Source of the DNA: Vibrio artabrorum
GTDB taxonomy: Bacteria; Pseudomonadota; Gammaproteobacteria; Enterobacterales; Vibrionaceae
Direction of reading: 5' to 3'
Assembly: GCF_024347295.1 (NCBI RefSeq)
Contig: NZ_AP025458.1
Coordinates: 248,001 to 312,000 of the forward strand
DNA: 64,000 nucleotides
This document shows positions 31,606-43,515 of the stretch, in pieces (within the stretch, counting starts at the first letter, position 1; the number at the start of each line of letters is the position of its first letter). Made by a program: the position numbers and the translations under genes. Under the pieces are notes generated by a model. The model saw nothing but the letters and a program-made list of their open reading frames with translations. It did no database searches and had not been told where the DNA came from.

Positions 31606-34101
31606 ATGTCAAAAAACACACCGATGCCAGAAAATACGACAACCACTGTTGATCCTTTTGCTGACCGAGAGTCGAAAAACTACGAAAACCCAGTCCCAAG
31701 CCGAGAGTTCATTATTTCGTTTCTAACAGAGGCGAATATTCCGATGAACCGCAACGATCTATTCGAAGCTTTGGGTTTGACTGGAGAGGATCAATATGAA
31801 GGGCTACGCCGCCGTTTACGTGCAATGGAGCGTGATGGGCAGCTTATCTTTACCCGTCGTCAGTGCTACGCATTGCCTGAGAAGATGGAGCTGATCAAAG
31901 GCTATGTAATTGGTCATAAAGACGGTCATGGCTGGGTACGCCCAGACGGCAGTGTCGGTAAAGACAACGACATCGTGCTGCCGCACCATCAGATGAAAAC
32001 CATCATGCACGGTGATTACGTATTGGTTCAGCCGACTGACAACAGTAAGCGTGGTCGTCGTGAGGGGCGCTTGGTTCGTGTGCTTGAAGAGCGCACAACA
32101 CCACTTGTTGGTCGCTTCTTCTTAGAGTACGGCCATTCTTATGTTGTGGCTGATGATTCGCGTATCAGTCATGATATTCAGATCCCAACAGAGCATAAAG
32201 GCGGTGCTCGAATGGGTAATGTGGTTGTGGTTGAAATTACGGATCGCGGTGGTCGCTCTCGAAACATGATGGGTAAAGTCACCGAAGTGCTTGGTGAAAA
32301 CATGGCGCCGGGTATGGAAACGCAGATCGCGATCCGTACTCACCAGATCCCACAAGAGTGGCCTGAAGCGGTAGATAAGCAAATCGAAAACCTCGGTGAG
32401 GATGTTCCTGAAGAAGCAAAAGAAGGACGTGTTGATCTGCGTAAGCTGCCATTGGTTACCATTGATGGTGAAGATGCGCGTGACTTCGATGATGCGGTTT
32501 ACTGTGAAGCGAAGAAAGGCGGCGGCTGGCGTCTATGGGTGGCGATTGCTGACGTAAGTTACTACGTTCGCCCAGATACGGCGCTAGACAAAGAAGCGAT
32601 TAACCGAGGTAACTCGGTATACTTCCCATCACAAGTCGTGCCAATGCTGCCAGAAGTACTTTCTAACGGCCTATGTTCGTTGAACCCTCAAGTCGACCGT
32701 TTATGTATGGTGTGTGAGATGACTATCTCAGACAAAGGTAAGCTGTCGGGTTACAAGCACTACGAAGCAGTAATGAACTCTCATGCTCGTCTTACTTATA
32801 ACAAAGTAGGCGCGATCTTAGATGGCAATGAAGAACTTCGTGAGCGTTACGAGCCAGAAGTACCGCATCTTGAAGAACTGCACAAAATGTACAAAGTTCT
32901 TAAGAAAACGCGTGATGAGCGTGGCGCGATTGAGTTTGAAACGGTAGAAACCAAATTTATCTTCAATGCGGATCGTAAGATTGACCGTATTGAACCGGTC
33001 ATCCGTAACGATGCACACAAGATCATCGAAGAGTGTATGATTTTGGCGAACATCGCATCGGCATCTTACGTCGAGAAAGCGAAAGAGCCTGCTCTGTACC
33101 GTGTTCACGAAACTCCGGGCGAAGAGCGCTTAATGGGCTTCAAGAGCTTCTTAAGTGAATTAGGTTTAACGCTGGAAGGTGGTCTGTCGCCATCACCAGT
33201 AGACTATGCACAATTGATGCAACAGATTAACGAACGTGAAGACCGTGAATTAATCCAAACCATGCTACTTCGCTCAATGAAGCAAGCAGTCTACAACGCG
33301 GATAACGCGGGTCACTTTGGCTTAGCCCTTAAACGCTATGCTCACTTTACCTCGCCGATTCGTCGTTACCCTGACTTGCTACTGCACCGTGCGATTAAGT
33401 ACCTCATTGCGAAAGAAGGTGGCCGTAACAGCGAACGTTGGACGCCAACCGGTGGTTACCACTACACTTTCGATGATATGGACTTCTACGGCGAGCAGTG
33501 TTCAATGACTGAGCGTCGTGCTGATGACGCAACGCGTGAAGTCAACGACTGGTTGAAGTGTGAATACATGCAAGACCATGTTGGCGAAGTGATGGATGGC
33601 GTGATTGCCAACGTGACTGGCTTCGGCTTCTTTGTTCGTCTCACTGAGCTGCACATTGATGGCTTGGTACATATCTCAGCGCTAGCGAATGATTACTACC
33701 AATTTGATGCTGTTGGTCAGCGTCTAGTAGGTGAAAGCTCTGGTAATGTCTACCGCTTGGGGGATTCAGTTAAAGTGAAGGTTTCGGCGGTTAATTTAGA
33801 AACTCGCCAAATTGACTTTGACTTAGAAGACACCGATCGTCAGCCGCGAGGTAAAGGTAAAACAGCCAAAAAGCGTGCAGCCGAAGCGATGAAAAAAGCC
33901 AAAAGTAAGAAGCGCTCCGCGGTTAAAAGTCATCAACCGGGCGTTGCGGCTAAGCCTTTAGTCGAGCCGACTAAGCGACCAGATGGAAGCAGCGAAAGCT
34001 CGGCTAAAAAGAAAAAGCCCGCGAATAAAACCGGTGCAGCGAAAGCTCGCGCCAAGAAAAAACGCTCGGCAAGCCGGAAACCAAAGGCTGATAAGTCTTA
34101 A
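31606..34101 (+). CDS. rnr: Ribonuclease R
   Basis: 831 residues. An N-terminal winged helix (about 25-95) precedes cold-shock domains (about 98-240). The RNB catalytic domain (about 270-600) carries [12 protein letters not shown] with the metal-binding aspartates. An S1 domain (about 660-745) and a long Lys/Arg/Ala-rich tail (about 750-831) follow. It is a processive 3'-5' exonuclease that unwinds structured RNA. It is upstream of rlmB, as in E. coli. Confidence 0.97.
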   Translation: MSKNTPMPENTTTTVDPFADRESKNYENPVPSREFIISFLTEANIPMNRNDLFEALGLTGEDQYEGLRRRLRAMERDGQLIFTRRQCYALPEKMELIKGYVIGHKDGHGWVRPDGSVGKDNDIVLPHHQMKTIMHGDYVLVQPTDNSKRGRREGRLVRVLEERTTPLVGRFFLEYGHSYVVADDSRISHDIQIPTEHKGGARMGNVVVVEITDRGGRSRNMMGKVTEVLGENMAPGMETQIAIRTHQIPQEWPEAVDKQIENLGEDVPEEAKEGRVDLRKLPLVTIDGEDARDFDDAVYCEAKKGGGWRLWVAIADVSYYVRPDTALDKEAINRGNSVYFPSQVVPMLPEVLSNGLCSLNPQVDRLCMVCEMTISDKGKLSGYKHYEAVMNSHARLTYNKVGAILDGNEELRERYEPEVPHLEELHKMYKVLKKTRDERGAIEFETVETKFIFNADRKIDRIEPVIRNDAHKIIEECMILANIASASYVEKAKEPALYRVHETPGEERLMGFKSFLSELGLTLEGGLSPSPVDYAQLMQQINEREDRELIQTMLLRSMKQAVYNADNAGHFGLALKRYAHFTSPIRRYPDLLLHRAIKYLIAKEGGRNSERWTPTGGYHYTFDDMDFYGEQCSMTERRADDATREVNDWLKCEYMQDHVGEVMDGVIANVTGFGFFVRLTELHIDGLVHISALANDYYQFDAVGQRLVGESSGNVYRLGDSVKVKVSAVNLETRQIDFDLEDTDRQPRGKGKTAKKRAAEAMKKAKSKKRSAVKSHQPGVAAKPLVEPTKRPDGSSESSAKKKKPANKTGAAKARAKKKRSASRKPKADKS

Positions 34102-34273
34102 GACTGATAGATCTTAAGGTTAATAAGGCGCTTGGCTAATCTGGTTTAGTGCCTAACTAATTTTATGCGAGAGTATCAGGCGCAAGACGCATGCTCTCGA
34201 AATGAACAACACAGAGAGGGATGCATCGGCATTGATGTCATTCTTCTCTGGGCAATAAGAGTAAGTTGAGACA

Positions 34274-35011
34274 ATGAGTAACGAATTTATTTACGGTATT
34301 CACGCGGTGAAAGCCGTACTAGAAAAAGATCCAGCACGTTTTATCGAAGCGTATGTACTGAAAGGTCGTCAAGACGATCGTCTTCTACCATTATTGAATC
34401 AATTGCAGCAATTTGGTGTGTCGATTCAACAAATGGGCCGTAAGCCGCTGGATGAAAAAGCACAAGGTGCCAATCATCAAGGTATTATCGCTAAAGTGAA
34501 GCCTGCGAAGCAGCTTAACGAAACGCATCTCGACGATATATTAGCGCAACACGAACAGCCTTTGCTGTTGGTTCTAGACGGCGTAACAGACCCTCACAAC
34601 CTAGGTGCTTGCCTACGCAACGCAGATGCCGCAGGTGTGGCTGCGGTTATCGTACCGAAAGACCGCTCTTCGCCGTTAACCGCAACGGTCAGTAAGGTCG
34701 CGTGTGGTGCTGCTGAAACGGTTCCTCTTGTACGTGTAACCAACCTAGCTCGCACAATGCGTGCACTGCAAGAGCAGGGCGTATGGTTTGTGGGTACGGC
34801 AGGTGAAGCCACCCATGATATCTACCAAGCGAAGCTAACCGGTCCTCTGGCGATTGTGATGGGGGCTGAAGGTGACGGTATGCGTCGTCTAACGCGTGAG
34901 ACTTGTGATGACCTGATCAAGATCCCAATGGCTGGTAGTGTGTCAAGCTTGAATGTTTCTGTAGCATCAGGTATTTGCTTATTCGAAGCCGTAAGACAGC
35001 GTTTAGCTTAA
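34274..35011 (+). CDS. rlmB: 23S rRNA (guanosine-2'-O-)-methyltransferase RlmB
   Basis: 245 residues. A small N-terminal substrate-binding domain (about 1-75) opens with [15 protein letters not shown]. The SPOUT knot motifs follow: [16 protein letters not shown] (motif 1), [13 protein letters not shown] (motif 2) and [15 protein letters not shown] (motif 3). It methylates G2251 of 23S rRNA, in the P-loop of the peptidyl transferase centre. Confidence 0.97.
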   Translation: MSNEFIYGIHAVKAVLEKDPARFIEAYVLKGRQDDRLLPLLNQLQQFGVSIQQMGRKPLDEKAQGANHQGIIAKVKPAKQLNETHLDDILAQHEQPLLLVLDGVTDPHNLGACLRNADAAGVAAVIVPKDRSSPLTATVSKVACGAAETVPLVRVTNLARTMRALQEQGVWFVGTAGEATHDIYQAKLTGPLAIVMGAEGDGMRRLTRETCDDLIKIPMAGSVSSLNVSVASGICLFEAVRQRLA

Positions 35012-35127
35012 TTTCGTTAGGCTCAGAAATATTAACGCTTGCTTCTGAATGATTCGACTTAGTCACGTTTCGTTTCGTGATGCTGTCTACACAAGATGTT
35101 GAAGAGATGTAAGTTATTGAATCTATT

Positions 35128-35161
35128 AACGCTCACAGCATGCTGGTGGGCGTTTCTTTTT
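35128..35161 (+). terminator. Terminator of rnr-rlmB
   Basis: AACGCTCAC pairs with GTGGGCGTT (one T-G pair) around a loop of about ten bases, followed by T-rich sequence. Confidence 0.75.
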
Positions 35162-35243
35162 GGGCAGCTTTAGTAAAACGTGTTGGTTTATTAGATGGCT
35201 AGATGGCGGCAGGAAAACTGTTTCATTATTAGCCAAATACCAC

Positions 35244-35270
35244 TTGCCAATACCGGGTTCTTTCTATAAT
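35244..35270 (+). promoter_or_regulatory. Putative promoter of rpsF-rpsR-rplI
   Basis: TTGCCA and a perfect TATAAT are 15 nt apart, a shorter spacer than usual, about 100 nt before rpsF. Confidence 0.5.
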
Positions 35271-35287
35271 ATTTGCCGTCCTTAAAA

Positions 35288-35332
35288 CTCGGTCATTTTT
35301 CTTTAGTTCCTTGCTTCCCTTGGACGACCGAG
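35288..35332 (+). promoter_or_regulatory. Candidate S6:S18 autoregulatory leader
   Basis: CTCGGTC and GACCGAG pair across about 31 nt in the rpsF leader, ending 38 nt before the ATG. Leaders binding the S6-S18 protein pair are known in many bacteria at this place. The exact fold here was not computed. Confidence 0.45.
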
Positions 35333-35370
35333 CCTTTCGTGGAAGCTAATAATCCGTAAGGAGCAACCAA

Positions 35371-35784
35371 ATGCGTCATTATGAAATCGTATTCATGGTT
35401 CACCCTGATCAAAGCGAGCAAGTTGCTGGCATGATCGAGCGTTACACTGGTTCAATCACTGAAGCTGGTGGTACTATCCACCGTCTAGAAGACTGGGGCC
35501 GCCGTCAAATGGCTTACCCAATCAACAAACTTCACAAAGCTCACTACGTTCTTATGAACGTTGAAGCTGGCCAAGAAGTGATGGACGAGCTAGAAACTGC
35601 TTTCCGTTTTAACGATGCAGTTCTACGTAACATGATCATGCGCACTAAAGGCGCGGTGACTGAGCAATCTATCATGCTTAAGCAAAAAGAAGAGCGTGCA
35701 GAGCGTGCTCCTCGTCGTGATGACCGTGAAGAACGTGCACCACGTCGTGAAGAAGAAGCTAAGCCAGAAGCTGCTGCTGAGTAA
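35371..35784 (+). CDS. rpsF: 30S ribosomal protein S6
   Basis: 137 residues. It opens [18 protein letters not shown], the S6 start. The charged tail (about 108-137) is rich in Glu and Arg, the type modified by RimK in enterics. It binds the 30S platform with S18. AAGGAGC precedes the ATG. It is followed by only 131 nt before rpsR, with no priB. Confidence 0.98.
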   Translation: MRHYEIVFMVHPDQSEQVAGMIERYTGSITEAGGTIHRLEDWGRRQMAYPINKLHKAHYVLMNVEAGQEVMDELETAFRFNDAVLRNMIMRTKGAVTEQSIMLKQKEERAERAPRRDDREERAPRREEEAKPEAAAE

Positions 35785-35912
35785 TTCTTTTTTGGCCGTT
35801 AGGTCATTAAATATTATTCAACTCGTTTAGGTATTTTCACTACAAGCATTTGCTTACGCTTATTTTTAAGCCAGTGTGAATACCGCATTATTAAATTTAG
35901 ATCAGGAGATAG

Positions 35913-36143
<231 letters not shown>

Positions 36144-36181
36144 TCGGTAATAGTTAACAATAGTTTAAGAGGACTAAGATA

Positions 36182-36634
36182 ATGCAAGTTATTCTACTTG
36201 ATAAGATCGGTAACCTAGGTGGCCTTGGCGACCAAGTAAACGTTAAATCTGGTTACGCTCGTAACTTCCTTATCCCACAGGGTAAAGCAGTTATGGCAAC
36301 TAAAGACAACGTTGCTATGTTCGAAACTCGTCGTGCTGAATTAGAAGCTAAAGTTGCTGAGCAACTAGCGGCTGCTGAAGCTCGTGCAGAGAGCGTTAAC
36401 ACTCTAGAAGGCGTTACAATCGCTTCTAAAGCTGGTGACGAAGGTAAACTATTCGGTTCTATCGGTACTCGTGACATCGCTGACGCTATTACAGCGGCAG
36501 GTGTTGCAGTAGCTAAGAGCGAAGTACGCCTACCTGAAGGCGCTCTACGTAACATCGGCGAATTCGAAGTAAGCATCCAACTTCACTCTGAAGTTTTTGC
36601 TACTGCGAAAATCGCTATCGTTGCAGCTGAGTAA
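36182..36634 (+). CDS. rplI: 50S ribosomal protein L9
   Basis: 150 residues. The N-terminal [19 protein letters not shown] and [13 protein letters not shown] are the L9 rRNA-binding signature. A long helix (about 40-75) joins to the C-terminal domain. L9 sits near the L1 stalk and helps keep the reading frame. It is last of the operon. Confidence 0.98.
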   Translation: MQVILLDKIGNLGGLGDQVNVKSGYARNFLIPQGKAVMATKDNVAMFETRRAELEAKVAEQLAAAEARAESVNTLEGVTIASKAGDEGKLFGSIGTRDIADAITAAGVAVAKSEVRLPEGALRNIGEFEVSIQLHSEVFATAKIAIVAAE

Positions 36635-36672
36635 TTTCAGTACTAAGACGAATTCTTTCTTTTGAAAGTTTT

Positions 36673-36700
36673 AAACACCAGCTTCGGCTGGTGTTTTTTT
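36673..36700 (+). terminator. Terminator of rpsF-rpsR-rplI
   Basis: AAACACCAGC, loop TTCG, and the complement, then seven T. Confidence 0.93.
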
Positions 36701-36779
36701 ATGTCTAAAAAGTTGGAAAAATAAGCAAGCATTGAAAACCCACATAGGCTCTAAACTCAGATTGACGGTCACGCTGTCA

Positions 36780-37640
36780 TTAGAATTGGAAGAGTAGATT
36801 AACAGACAGCACGGAGTCTTGTTTGCTTAATCCGTTCGGCACTTTGTCATGGTATAGACGCGAGTGAGCAATCTTTAGCGCAATGTTTTCAGTAATATCG
36901 TTGATCGCTTCTAACTCGGTATCAAGCTTTCGATTGCTATGACCAGAGACTAATGTCATCTCCACTTTGAACTGCAAGTTCTTCAACACATGCCATGATG
37001 CATTCATATTGCCCCGAAAAATCGCTTCTTCAACAATCTCAGGAAAAATAATGTCATCGTCGTCTATCTCATCGAGGTTGGGGACTTGATAGCGAAAACC
37101 TGGCCCCAGTTCGACTTCCAACACAAATTTATCGGTATTAGAAAACTGATAACCCAACCCACTCGAAACGGTATAATCCTTAAAGTAGGCGCTATAACGT
37201 GACTCGACACCTTTGAAGCTGCCGTAGAGATAGGTTTTTGGGCTTAACTTATAGTCACTCTGAGCGGAGTAGGTTGATTGCCTTTTGTCTTCTTCACCAT
37301 CTTTATAGAGATTGTAGTATTTCCATTCAGCGCTGGTTCTGTGACGACCCGTCGTATATTCACCATTTAGACGCGCATTCAGTGAGCGAGAGTCTGAATT
37401 ACCCGTATGCGACTGATATCCAAATTCGATTTCAGTCTTTAGCGGGTTGGGCAATTCAATATCTGCCGGTGCGCTCGCCATCTCTTTGTTTTCAGAGGTG
37501 GAGGCAACGACAGTAGGCTCAACTTCGACGGGGGGTAATGTTATAGAGTCGAGGATGGCATCAACAGAGGCTTTAGCATCTTCAGCTAACGCCAAAGGAG
37601 AGCTAAGGAGACCAATGCTCAGAGCCAATAACTTGGACAC
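36780..37640 (-). CDS. Outer membrane protein, DUF481 family
   Basis: 286 residues from GTG 37640, chosen because GAGG lies 5 nt before it and it opens a signal peptide (VSKLLALSIGLLSSPLALA). A much longer frame to 37739 has no such start. After a short proline-rich acidic region, a beta-strand pattern runs from about 70 to the terminal F (LLFQF), typical of outer membrane barrels. The GYQSHTGNSDSRSLNA motif is that of the DUF481/YdiY (salt-induced) family. Its role is not known. It lies convergent to rplI. Confidence 0.8.
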   Translation of the reverse strand: MSKLLALSIGLLSSPLALAEDAKASVDAILDSITLPPVEVEPTVVASTSENKEMASAPADIELPNPLKTEIEFGYQSHTGNSDSRSLNARLNGEYTTGRHRTSAEWKYYNLYKDGEEDKRQSTYSAQSDYKLSPKTYLYGSFKGVESRYSAYFKDYTVSSGLGYQFSNTDKFVLEVELGPGFRYQVPNLDEIDDDDIIFPEIVEEAIFRGNMNASWHVLKNLQFKVEMTLVSGHSNRKLDTELEAINDITENIALKIAHSRLYHDKVPNGLSKQDSVLSVNLLFQF

Positions 37641-37815
37641 GCGTACCTCGATTATACAGTGAATGAATGGGTGAATCGTAATGCTACCCTTGGTGATTTC
37701 CGTCAGCAATAAGTAAATTATTCCTGAAGAATAAAACAAACGCTTAGGATCGGATTACAAATGGATGTTCTTGAGTATAATGAACGATCATTATTAGTTA
37801 TTGAGTGTAGTCATA

Positions 37816-39207
37816 GTGGATACCAAAAGTCAGAAATCAGCCAACGCTCAGGTGGATGCCATCAAGGTCCCGCCACATTCATTAGAAGCTGAGCAATCTG
37901 TTATTGGCGGTTTGTTATTGGATAACGAACGCTGGGATACAGTTGCCGAAAAGGTCGTGGCCAAAGACTTTTATAGTCGTCCTCACCGTCTGATCTTTGA
38001 AGCGGCAAAAGACATCCTTGAAGACAGCTCTCCTCTGGATCTCATTACACTCTCTGAGCATTTAGAGTTGCGAGAGCAATTAGAGGAAGTCGGTGGCTTT
38101 GCCTACCTTGCCGATCTCGCGAAAAACACACCCAGTGCGGCCAACATCAATGCGTATGCAGATATCGTGGCACAGCGTGCACTTGTGCGCAGCCTGATTG
38201 GAGTGGCGAATGAAATAGCAGATTCAGGTTACGATCCTCAAGGTCGTACATCGGAAGAGTTGGTTGACTTGGCTGAAAGTAAAGTTTTCGCGATTGCCGA
38301 AGGCCGAGCGAGTGAAAATGAAGGGCCACAAAACGTTGATAGCATTCTAGAGAAGACGCTAGAACGTATCGAGATTCTGTACAAAACCCCACAAGATGGT
38401 GTGACCGGTGTTGATACTGGCTTTAATGATCTCAACAAGAAGACAGCAGGCCTACAGGGTTCTGACTTAATCATTGTTGCTGCGCGTCCATCGATGGGTA
38501 AAACCACGTTTGCGATGAACTTGTGTGAAAATGCGGCGATGAAACAAGACAAGCCTGTGTTGATTTTCTCGCTAGAGATGCCAGCCGAACAGTTGATGAT
38601 GCGTATGTTGGCCTCACTTTCTCGCGTAGACCAAACCAAGATTCGTACCGGTCAGTTAGACGATGAAGATTGGGCTCGTATCTCATCGAGTATGGGTATT
38701 CTGATGGATAAGAAGAATATGTATATCGATGACAGCTCGGGCTTAACACCAACAGAGGTGCGCTCGCGTGCTCGACGTATCGCTCGTGAGCATGATGGTC
38801 TCTCGATGATCATGATAGATTACCTTCAGTTAATGCGTGTCCCTTCGCTATCGGATAACCGTACTCTAGAAATTGCGGAAATTTCGCGCTCGCTCAAAGC
38901 ACTCGCAAAAGAACTGAACGTTCCGGTTGTGGCACTTTCTCAGCTTAACCGTTCCCTAGAGCAACGTGCTGATAAGCGCCCAGTCAACTCGGATTTGCGT
39001 GAATCAGGTTCGATTGAGCAAGATGCCGATTTGATCATGTTCATCTATCGCGATGAGGTTTATAACCCAGACAGTTCACTAAAAGGCATCGCTGAGATTA
39101 TCCTTGGTAAGCAACGTAACGGTCCTATTGGTTCGGTTCGTTTGACATTCCAAGGGCAACACTCCCGATTTGATAATTATGCAGGTCCTGCATTTGATGA
39201 TGAGTAA
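37816..39207 (+). CDS. dnaB: Replicative DNA helicase DnaB
   Basis: 463 residues from GTG 37816 (VDTKSQKSANAQV); a TTG at 37801 giving 468 is also possible. GAGTG lies 8 nt before 37816, and nothing similar precedes 37801. The N-terminal DnaG-binding domain (about 25-170) starts KVPPHSLEAEQSVIGGL. The RecA-like core has Walker A ARPSMGKTTFA and Walker B IMIDYLQL. It unwinds DNA at the fork. alr follows directly. Confidence 0.95.
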   Translation: MDTKSQKSANAQVDAIKVPPHSLEAEQSVIGGLLLDNERWDTVAEKVVAKDFYSRPHRLIFEAAKDILEDSSPLDLITLSEHLELREQLEEVGGFAYLADLAKNTPSAANINAYADIVAQRALVRSLIGVANEIADSGYDPQGRTSEELVDLAESKVFAIAEGRASENEGPQNVDSILEKTLERIEILYKTPQDGVTGVDTGFNDLNKKTAGLQGSDLIIVAARPSMGKTTFAMNLCENAAMKQDKPVLIFSLEMPAEQLMMRMLASLSRVDQTKIRTGQLDDEDWARISSSMGILMDKKNMYIDDSSGLTPTEVRSRARRIAREHDGLSMIMIDYLQLMRVPSLSDNRTLEIAEISRSLKALAKELNVPVVALSQLNRSLEQRADKRPVNSDLRESGSIEQDADLIMFIYRDEVYNPDSSLKGIAEIILGKQRNGPIGSVRLTFQGQHSRFDNYAGPAFDDE

Positions 39208-39222
39208 TCGTTCATGACTTAC

Positions 39223-40299
39223 ATGAAAGCGGCAACGGCGAGCATTGACTTAAACGCGCTCGAACATAACCTGAACCAGATAAAGTTGAAGGCTCCTCAG
39301 TGCAAGGTCATGTCGGTTGTGAAAGCCAACGGCTACGGACACGGCTTACTGCATATCGCCAAGCATTCAAAAAGCTCTGATGCTTTTGGTGTGGCGCGTA
39401 TTGAAGAAGCACTGCAACTTCGTGCTGGTGGCATTGTTAAACCTATTTTGTTACTGGAAGGGTTTTACTCTTCGTGCGATTTGCCAATCTTGGTGACCAA
39501 TAACATCCAAACTGTGGTGCACTGTGAAGAGCAATTAAGCGCACTAGAGAATGCGGATTTGGAAACACCCGTTGTGGTATGGCTAAAAGTCGACAGTGGT
39601 ATGCACCGATTAGGTGTTCGCCCTGAGCAATATCAGAACTTTGTTGAGCGTTTGCATCAATGTGCGAATGTTGCCAAACCTCTGCGTTACATGAGCCACT
39701 TCGGTTGTGCGGATGAACTGGATAGATCCACCACCGTTGAACAGACAGCGCTTTTCTTGTCTCTTACCGAAGGTTGTGAAGGGGAGCGTTCACTGGCTGC
39801 CTCTGCGGGTTTACTCGCTTGGCCAGACAGTCACCTTGATTGGGTTCGACCGGGAATCATCTCTTACGGTGTCTCTCCGTTTGTGGATAAATCAGCGCAA
39901 GCGCTAGGTTTTCTACCTGTGATGACCCTGACCTCACACCTGATTGCCGTTCGTGATGTAAAAGCCGGTGAAAGTGTCGGTTATGGCGCTAACTGGACCA
40001 GTGAGCGTGATACCAAGGTTGGTGTTATCGCGATTGGTTACGGAGATGGCTACCCTCGCACTGCGCCTAACGGCACGCCAGTGTTCGTTAACGGTCGAAA
40101 AGTACCGATCGCAGGACGAGTATCAATGGACATGCTAACGGTCGATCTCGGCCCTGATGCGGCCGATAAAGTCGGTGATGAAGCGACATTATGGGGTAAA
40201 GATTTACCTTCAGAAGAAGTGGCTGAACATATCGGCACTATCGCTTACGAGTTAGTCACTAAACTGACTTCACGTGTTGCGATGGAATATGTGAAGTAA
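39223..40299 (+). CDS. alr: Alanine racemase
   Basis: 358 residues from ATG 39223 ([13 protein letters not shown]). This puts the PLP lysine in [10 protein letters not shown] at K34, the same number as in E. coli Alr. An ATG at 39214 would add three residues. The second catalytic tyrosine lies in the conserved GYGANW region (about 252-257). It makes D-alanine for peptidoglycan. It lies 15 nt after dnaB, as in E. coli. Confidence 0.96.
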   Translation: MKAATASIDLNALEHNLNQIKLKAPQCKVMSVVKANGYGHGLLHIAKHSKSSDAFGVARIEEALQLRAGGIVKPILLLEGFYSSCDLPILVTNNIQTVVHCEEQLSALENADLETPVVVWLKVDSGMHRLGVRPEQYQNFVERLHQCANVAKPLRYMSHFGCADELDRSTTVEQTALFLSLTEGCEGERSLAASAGLLAWPDSHLDWVRPGIISYGVSPFVDKSAQALGFLPVMTLTSHLIAVRDVKAGESVGYGANWTSERDTKVGVIAIGYGDGYPRTAPNGTPVFVNGRKVPIAGRVSMDMLTVDLGPDAADKVGDEATLWGKDLPSEEVAEHIGTIAYELVTKLTSRVAMEYVK

Positions 40300-40375
40300 T
40301 GGCTTAACCAAAACTCGACAATACAAAAATCTGCTTTTATAAAACAGTGCATCAAAACGAAACGCTCTACTTTTT

Positions 40376-40405
40376 AGGGTGGCACAGAACCGTGTCACCC
40401 TTTTT
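40376..40405. terminator. Terminator between alr and yjbQ
   Basis: AGGGTGGCAC and GTGTCACCCT pair with one G-T, loop AGAACC, then five T on the plus strand. Confidence 0.85.
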
Positions 40406-40466
40406 GATGGGTTCCTTGCTTGCGATGTATGGCTGTTGAATGTCGAACCTATCGATAGCAGACGGA

Positions 40467-40892
40467 CTAAAACGACTCACCTTGAATGGTCGCAATCACC
40501 GTACGGCTGCCACCACAATCGCGATGCTCACCTAAGTAAATGCCTTGCCATGTTCCTAAAGCTAAACGACCGTTCGTTATCGGTATTGTCACACTGGTGC
40601 CAAGTGTCGATGCTTTAATGTGGGCGGGCATGTCATCATCGCCTTCATCGATGTGTCTGTAGTAGGGGGCTCGCTCGGGAGCAAACTGATTGAAGTGCGA
40701 CTCCATATCGGTACGGACTGTCGGATCGGCATTCTCATTGAGGGTAAGACTGGCCGAGGTATGTTGAATAAAGAGATGTAGTAAACCAACAGATAGACCA
40801 TTGATATCGTTTACCTGTTGTTCAATTTCATCAGTAATGAGATGAAATCCCCGCTTTCGTGGGTTTAGGTATATCGTTTTCTGCAGCCACAT
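40467..40892 (-). CDS. yjbQ: YjbQ family protein (UPF0047)
   Basis: 141 residues. It carries [18 protein letters not shown] (about 42-59), the family motif, plus [12 protein letters not shown] and [14 protein letters not shown]. The family forms trimers with a metal site, and some members have weak thiamine phosphate synthase activity. The physiological role is not settled. It is monocistronic and convergent to alr. Confidence 0.9.
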   Translation of the reverse strand: MWLQKTIYLNPRKRGFHLITDEIEQQVNDINGLSVGLLHLFIQHTSASLTLNENADPTVRTDMESHFNQFAPERAPYYRHIDEGDDDMPAHIKASTLGTSVTIPITNGRLALGTWQGIYLGEHRDCGGSRTVIATIQGESF

Positions 40893-41218
40893 ACGCCATC
40901 CTCTATAATGTATTTGGAAAAAAAGTGGTTTAAGGCTATCTTTTTAACTTGAATTTATCCGGTTTCGCTCGCATCTAACTATGTTAGAGGGGTTTCCATC
41001 GCTGATCTTTCTATCAGGAAATCGAATCCTGATTTATCTCAAGGTACAGCTCTTCATATGCGGCATAATACGTCGTGAAAAAAAATTACAAAGAATCTTT
41101 CAGTGATGACGCGGTTTGGTCATCATAGAAAAATATAAACTTTCGCCTAATCGGGGGTTCTATTCATCACCTCGGTGACGTTTAGAATAAAACCTACAGT
41201 AACATCGGGATAGATACC
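40893..41218. other. Gene-free region upstream of pgi
   Basis: 326 nt. A 7-bp hairpin TGATGAC/GTCATCA (41104-41125) and a short TCACC/GGTGA palindrome near 41168 are visible. No gene or clear promoter was recognised. Confidence 0.5.
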
Positions 41219-42871
41219 ATGTTGAAAAATATCAACCCAACGCAAACACAAGCGTGGAAAGCTCTAACGGCACATTTTGAGTCTGCTCAAGATATGGATA
41301 TGAAAGAGCTGTTTGCTCAAGATGCAAAGCGTTTCGAGAGTTTTTCTGCTCGTTTCGGTTCAGACATCTTAGTCGATTACTCTAAGAACCTTATCGACGC
41401 TGAAACGATGCAGCACCTATTTGCTCTTGCGAACGAGACTGAAGTTAAGTCAGCAATCGAAGCAATGTTCGGCGGTGATGCAATCAACAAGACTGAAGGT
41501 CGTTCAGTTCTTCACACGGCTCTACGTAACCGTAGCGACAAGCCAGTAATGGTGGATGGCAAAGACGTAATGCCAGCCGTGAACGCAGTACTCGCAAAAA
41601 TGGAACTGTTCACACACCGCATCGTTTCTGGTGAGTGGAAAGGTTACACAGGAAAAGCGATCACGGATGTTGTGAACATCGGCATCGGCGGTTCGGACCT
41701 TGGTCCATACATGGTGACTGAAGCACTCACGCCATACAAAACGCGCCTAAACATGCACTTCGTTTCGAACGTAGACGGCACTCACGTCGTTGAGACGCTT
41801 AAGCCTCTCAACCCAGAAACAACGCTATTCTTAGTGGCATCAAAAACATTCACGACTCAAGAAACAATGACTAACGCGCACTCTGCACGTGATTGGTTCT
41901 TGGCGGAAGCGGGTGATAACGCTCATGTTGCTAAGCACTTCGCAGCACTATCAACCAACGCAACAGCGGTCGCTGAGTTTGGTATTGATACTGACAACAT
42001 GTTCGAATTCTGGGACTGGGTTGGTGGTCGTTACTCACTATGGTCTGCAATCGGTCTTTCTATCTCACTATCTGTTGGCTTCGATAACTTCGTTGAGCTA
42101 CTAGAAGGTGCTCACGAGATGGATAACCACTTTGCTTCAACTGAGTTTGAAAGCAATATTCCAGTAATCCTTGCGCTTATCGGTATTTGGTACAACAACT
42201 TCCACGGCGCAGAGTCAGAAGCAATTCTACCTTACGATCAATACATGCACCGTTTTGCGGCTTACTTCCAGCAAGGCAACATGGAATCGAACGGTAAATT
42301 TGTGGATCGTGACGGCAACCCAGTAGAGTACCAAACAGGTCCTATCATCTGGGGTGAACCTGGTACAAACGGCCAGCACGCTTTCTACCAACTGATTCAC
42401 CAAGGCACTAAGCTGATCCCATCAGACTTCATCGCGCCGGCTATCAGCCACAACCCAGCCTCTGATCACCACCAGAAGCTAATGTCTAACTTCTTTGCTC
42501 AAACGGAAGCTCTCGCTTTCGGTAAGACAAAAGAGACAGTAGAAGCTGAATTTCTAGCTGCGGGCAAAACAGCTGAAGAAGTGGCTGAGCTAGTACCTTT
42601 CAAAGTCTTTGAAGGTAACCGCCCAACGAACTCAATTCTTGTTAAGCAAATTACCCCTCGCGCTTTAGGTAACTTAATCGCGATGTACGAGCACAAGATC
42701 TTCGTTCAAGGTGTTATCTGGAACATCTTCAGCTTCGACCAATGGGGTGTAGAACTTGGTAAGCAACTGGCGAACCAAATTCTTCCAGAGCTGGCTGACG
42801 ATGCGCAAGTAACGTCTCACGACAGCTCAACGAACGGTCTCATCAACGCATTTAAAGCACTTAAAGCTTAA
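41219..42871 (+). CDS. pgi: Glucose-6-phosphate isomerase
   Basis: 550 residues, usual length. [16 protein letters not shown] (about 151-166) and the sugar-phosphate-binding [15 protein letters not shown] are present. The catalytic E and H are in [17 protein letters not shown] and the GTNGQHAF motif. It interconverts glucose-6-P and fructose-6-P in glycolysis and gluconeogenesis. It stands alone with its own terminator. Confidence 0.98.
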   Translation: MLKNINPTQTQAWKALTAHFESAQDMDMKELFAQDAKRFESFSARFGSDILVDYSKNLIDAETMQHLFALANETEVKSAIEAMFGGDAINKTEGRSVLHTALRNRSDKPVMVDGKDVMPAVNAVLAKMELFTHRIVSGEWKGYTGKAITDVVNIGIGGSDLGPYMVTEALTPYKTRLNMHFVSNVDGTHVVETLKPLNPETTLFLVASKTFTTQETMTNAHSARDWFLAEAGDNAHVAKHFAALSTNATAVAEFGIDTDNMFEFWDWVGGRYSLWSAIGLSISLSVGFDNFVELLEGAHEMDNHFASTEFESNIPVILALIGIWYNNFHGAESEAILPYDQYMHRFAAYFQQGNMESNGKFVDRDGNPVEYQTGPIIWGEPGTNGQHAFYQLIHQGTKLIPSDFIAPAISHNPASDHHQKLMSNFFAQTEALAFGKTKETVEAEFLAAGKTAEEVAELVPFKVFEGNRPTNSILVKQITPRALGNLIAMYEHKIFVQGVIWNIFSFDQWGVELGKQLANQILPELADDAQVTSHDSSTNGLINAFKALKA

Positions 42872-42892
42872 TTGAGTTAATAGCACCAAAAA

Positions 42893-42919
42893 AACGCCAA
42901 CCTTCGGGTTGGCGTTTTT
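42893..42919 (+). terminator. Terminator of pgi
   Basis: AACGCCAACC, loop TTCG, GGTTGGCGTT, then T-run. The stem is perfect, 10 bp. Confidence 0.93.
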
Positions 42920-43036
42920 GTCTCTGTCGATCAAGCAAAGGCCACATCGCAGCCAATAAAAAAGGCTGACATATGGACGTCAGCCTTCTCAATTCTGAGT
43001 GGTTGTTTCGATAGCGATATATTTTAGCCGATGACT

Positions 43037-43498
43037 TTATTCGAAACAGATCTCGATGAAAGCATTGCCCCATTGAGAGGTGAACGGCATGATGATGATA
43101 GCCCCTTCACACTTGTGACGAATAGTATGGCCTTTACCAGAAACAACAATCGGGGTCGCCATATCGAAATCGAACCCGCTTTCAGCAAGAATGCGCTTGG
43201 CACCGCCAGTCACCATGTTGGTAATTTCACCCACCATATCGGTCACTTCTTCGTTTAAGCCATTTGGTCGCTCGCCTAGCATGTTTTCCATGATCTCTAG
43301 GGCAAGGCTCTCATCAAAAGTGATCGACATCGAGCCTCTAGACTGTGTTCCAACCATACCAATCAGGCCAGAAACATCACCACGAGCGATTTCATCTTTC
43401 TTAACTCTCGGTTTTTGTGGCTTTAACTCTAAGGAAGCCATCGTTTTTAGTACATTCATTAAAGAAGCTAAAAACGGGTTTACAAATTCAGCGCGCAT
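43037..43498 (-). CDS. CheX-type chemotaxis phosphatase
   Basis: 153 residues. It has the CheC/CheX fold pattern: N-terminal MRAEFVNPFLASL, a Met-rich helix, and the catalytic ExxN-type segment EVTDMVGEITNMVTGGAK (about 84-101), where the acid and Asn remove phosphate from CheY-P. It has one such motif, so CheX-like rather than CheC. It lies 17 nt downstream of zur on the same strand; the functional link is unclear. Confidence 0.85.
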   Translation of the reverse strand: MRAEFVNPFLASLMNVLKTMASLELKPQKPRVKKDEIARGDVSGLIGMVGTQSRGSMSITFDESLALEIMENMLGERPNGLNEEVTDMVGEITNMVTGGAKRILAESGFDFDMATPIVVSGKGHTIRHKCEGAIIIMPFTSQWGNAFIEICFE

Positions 43499-43515
43499 AA
43501 TGTTCTTCTATAATC

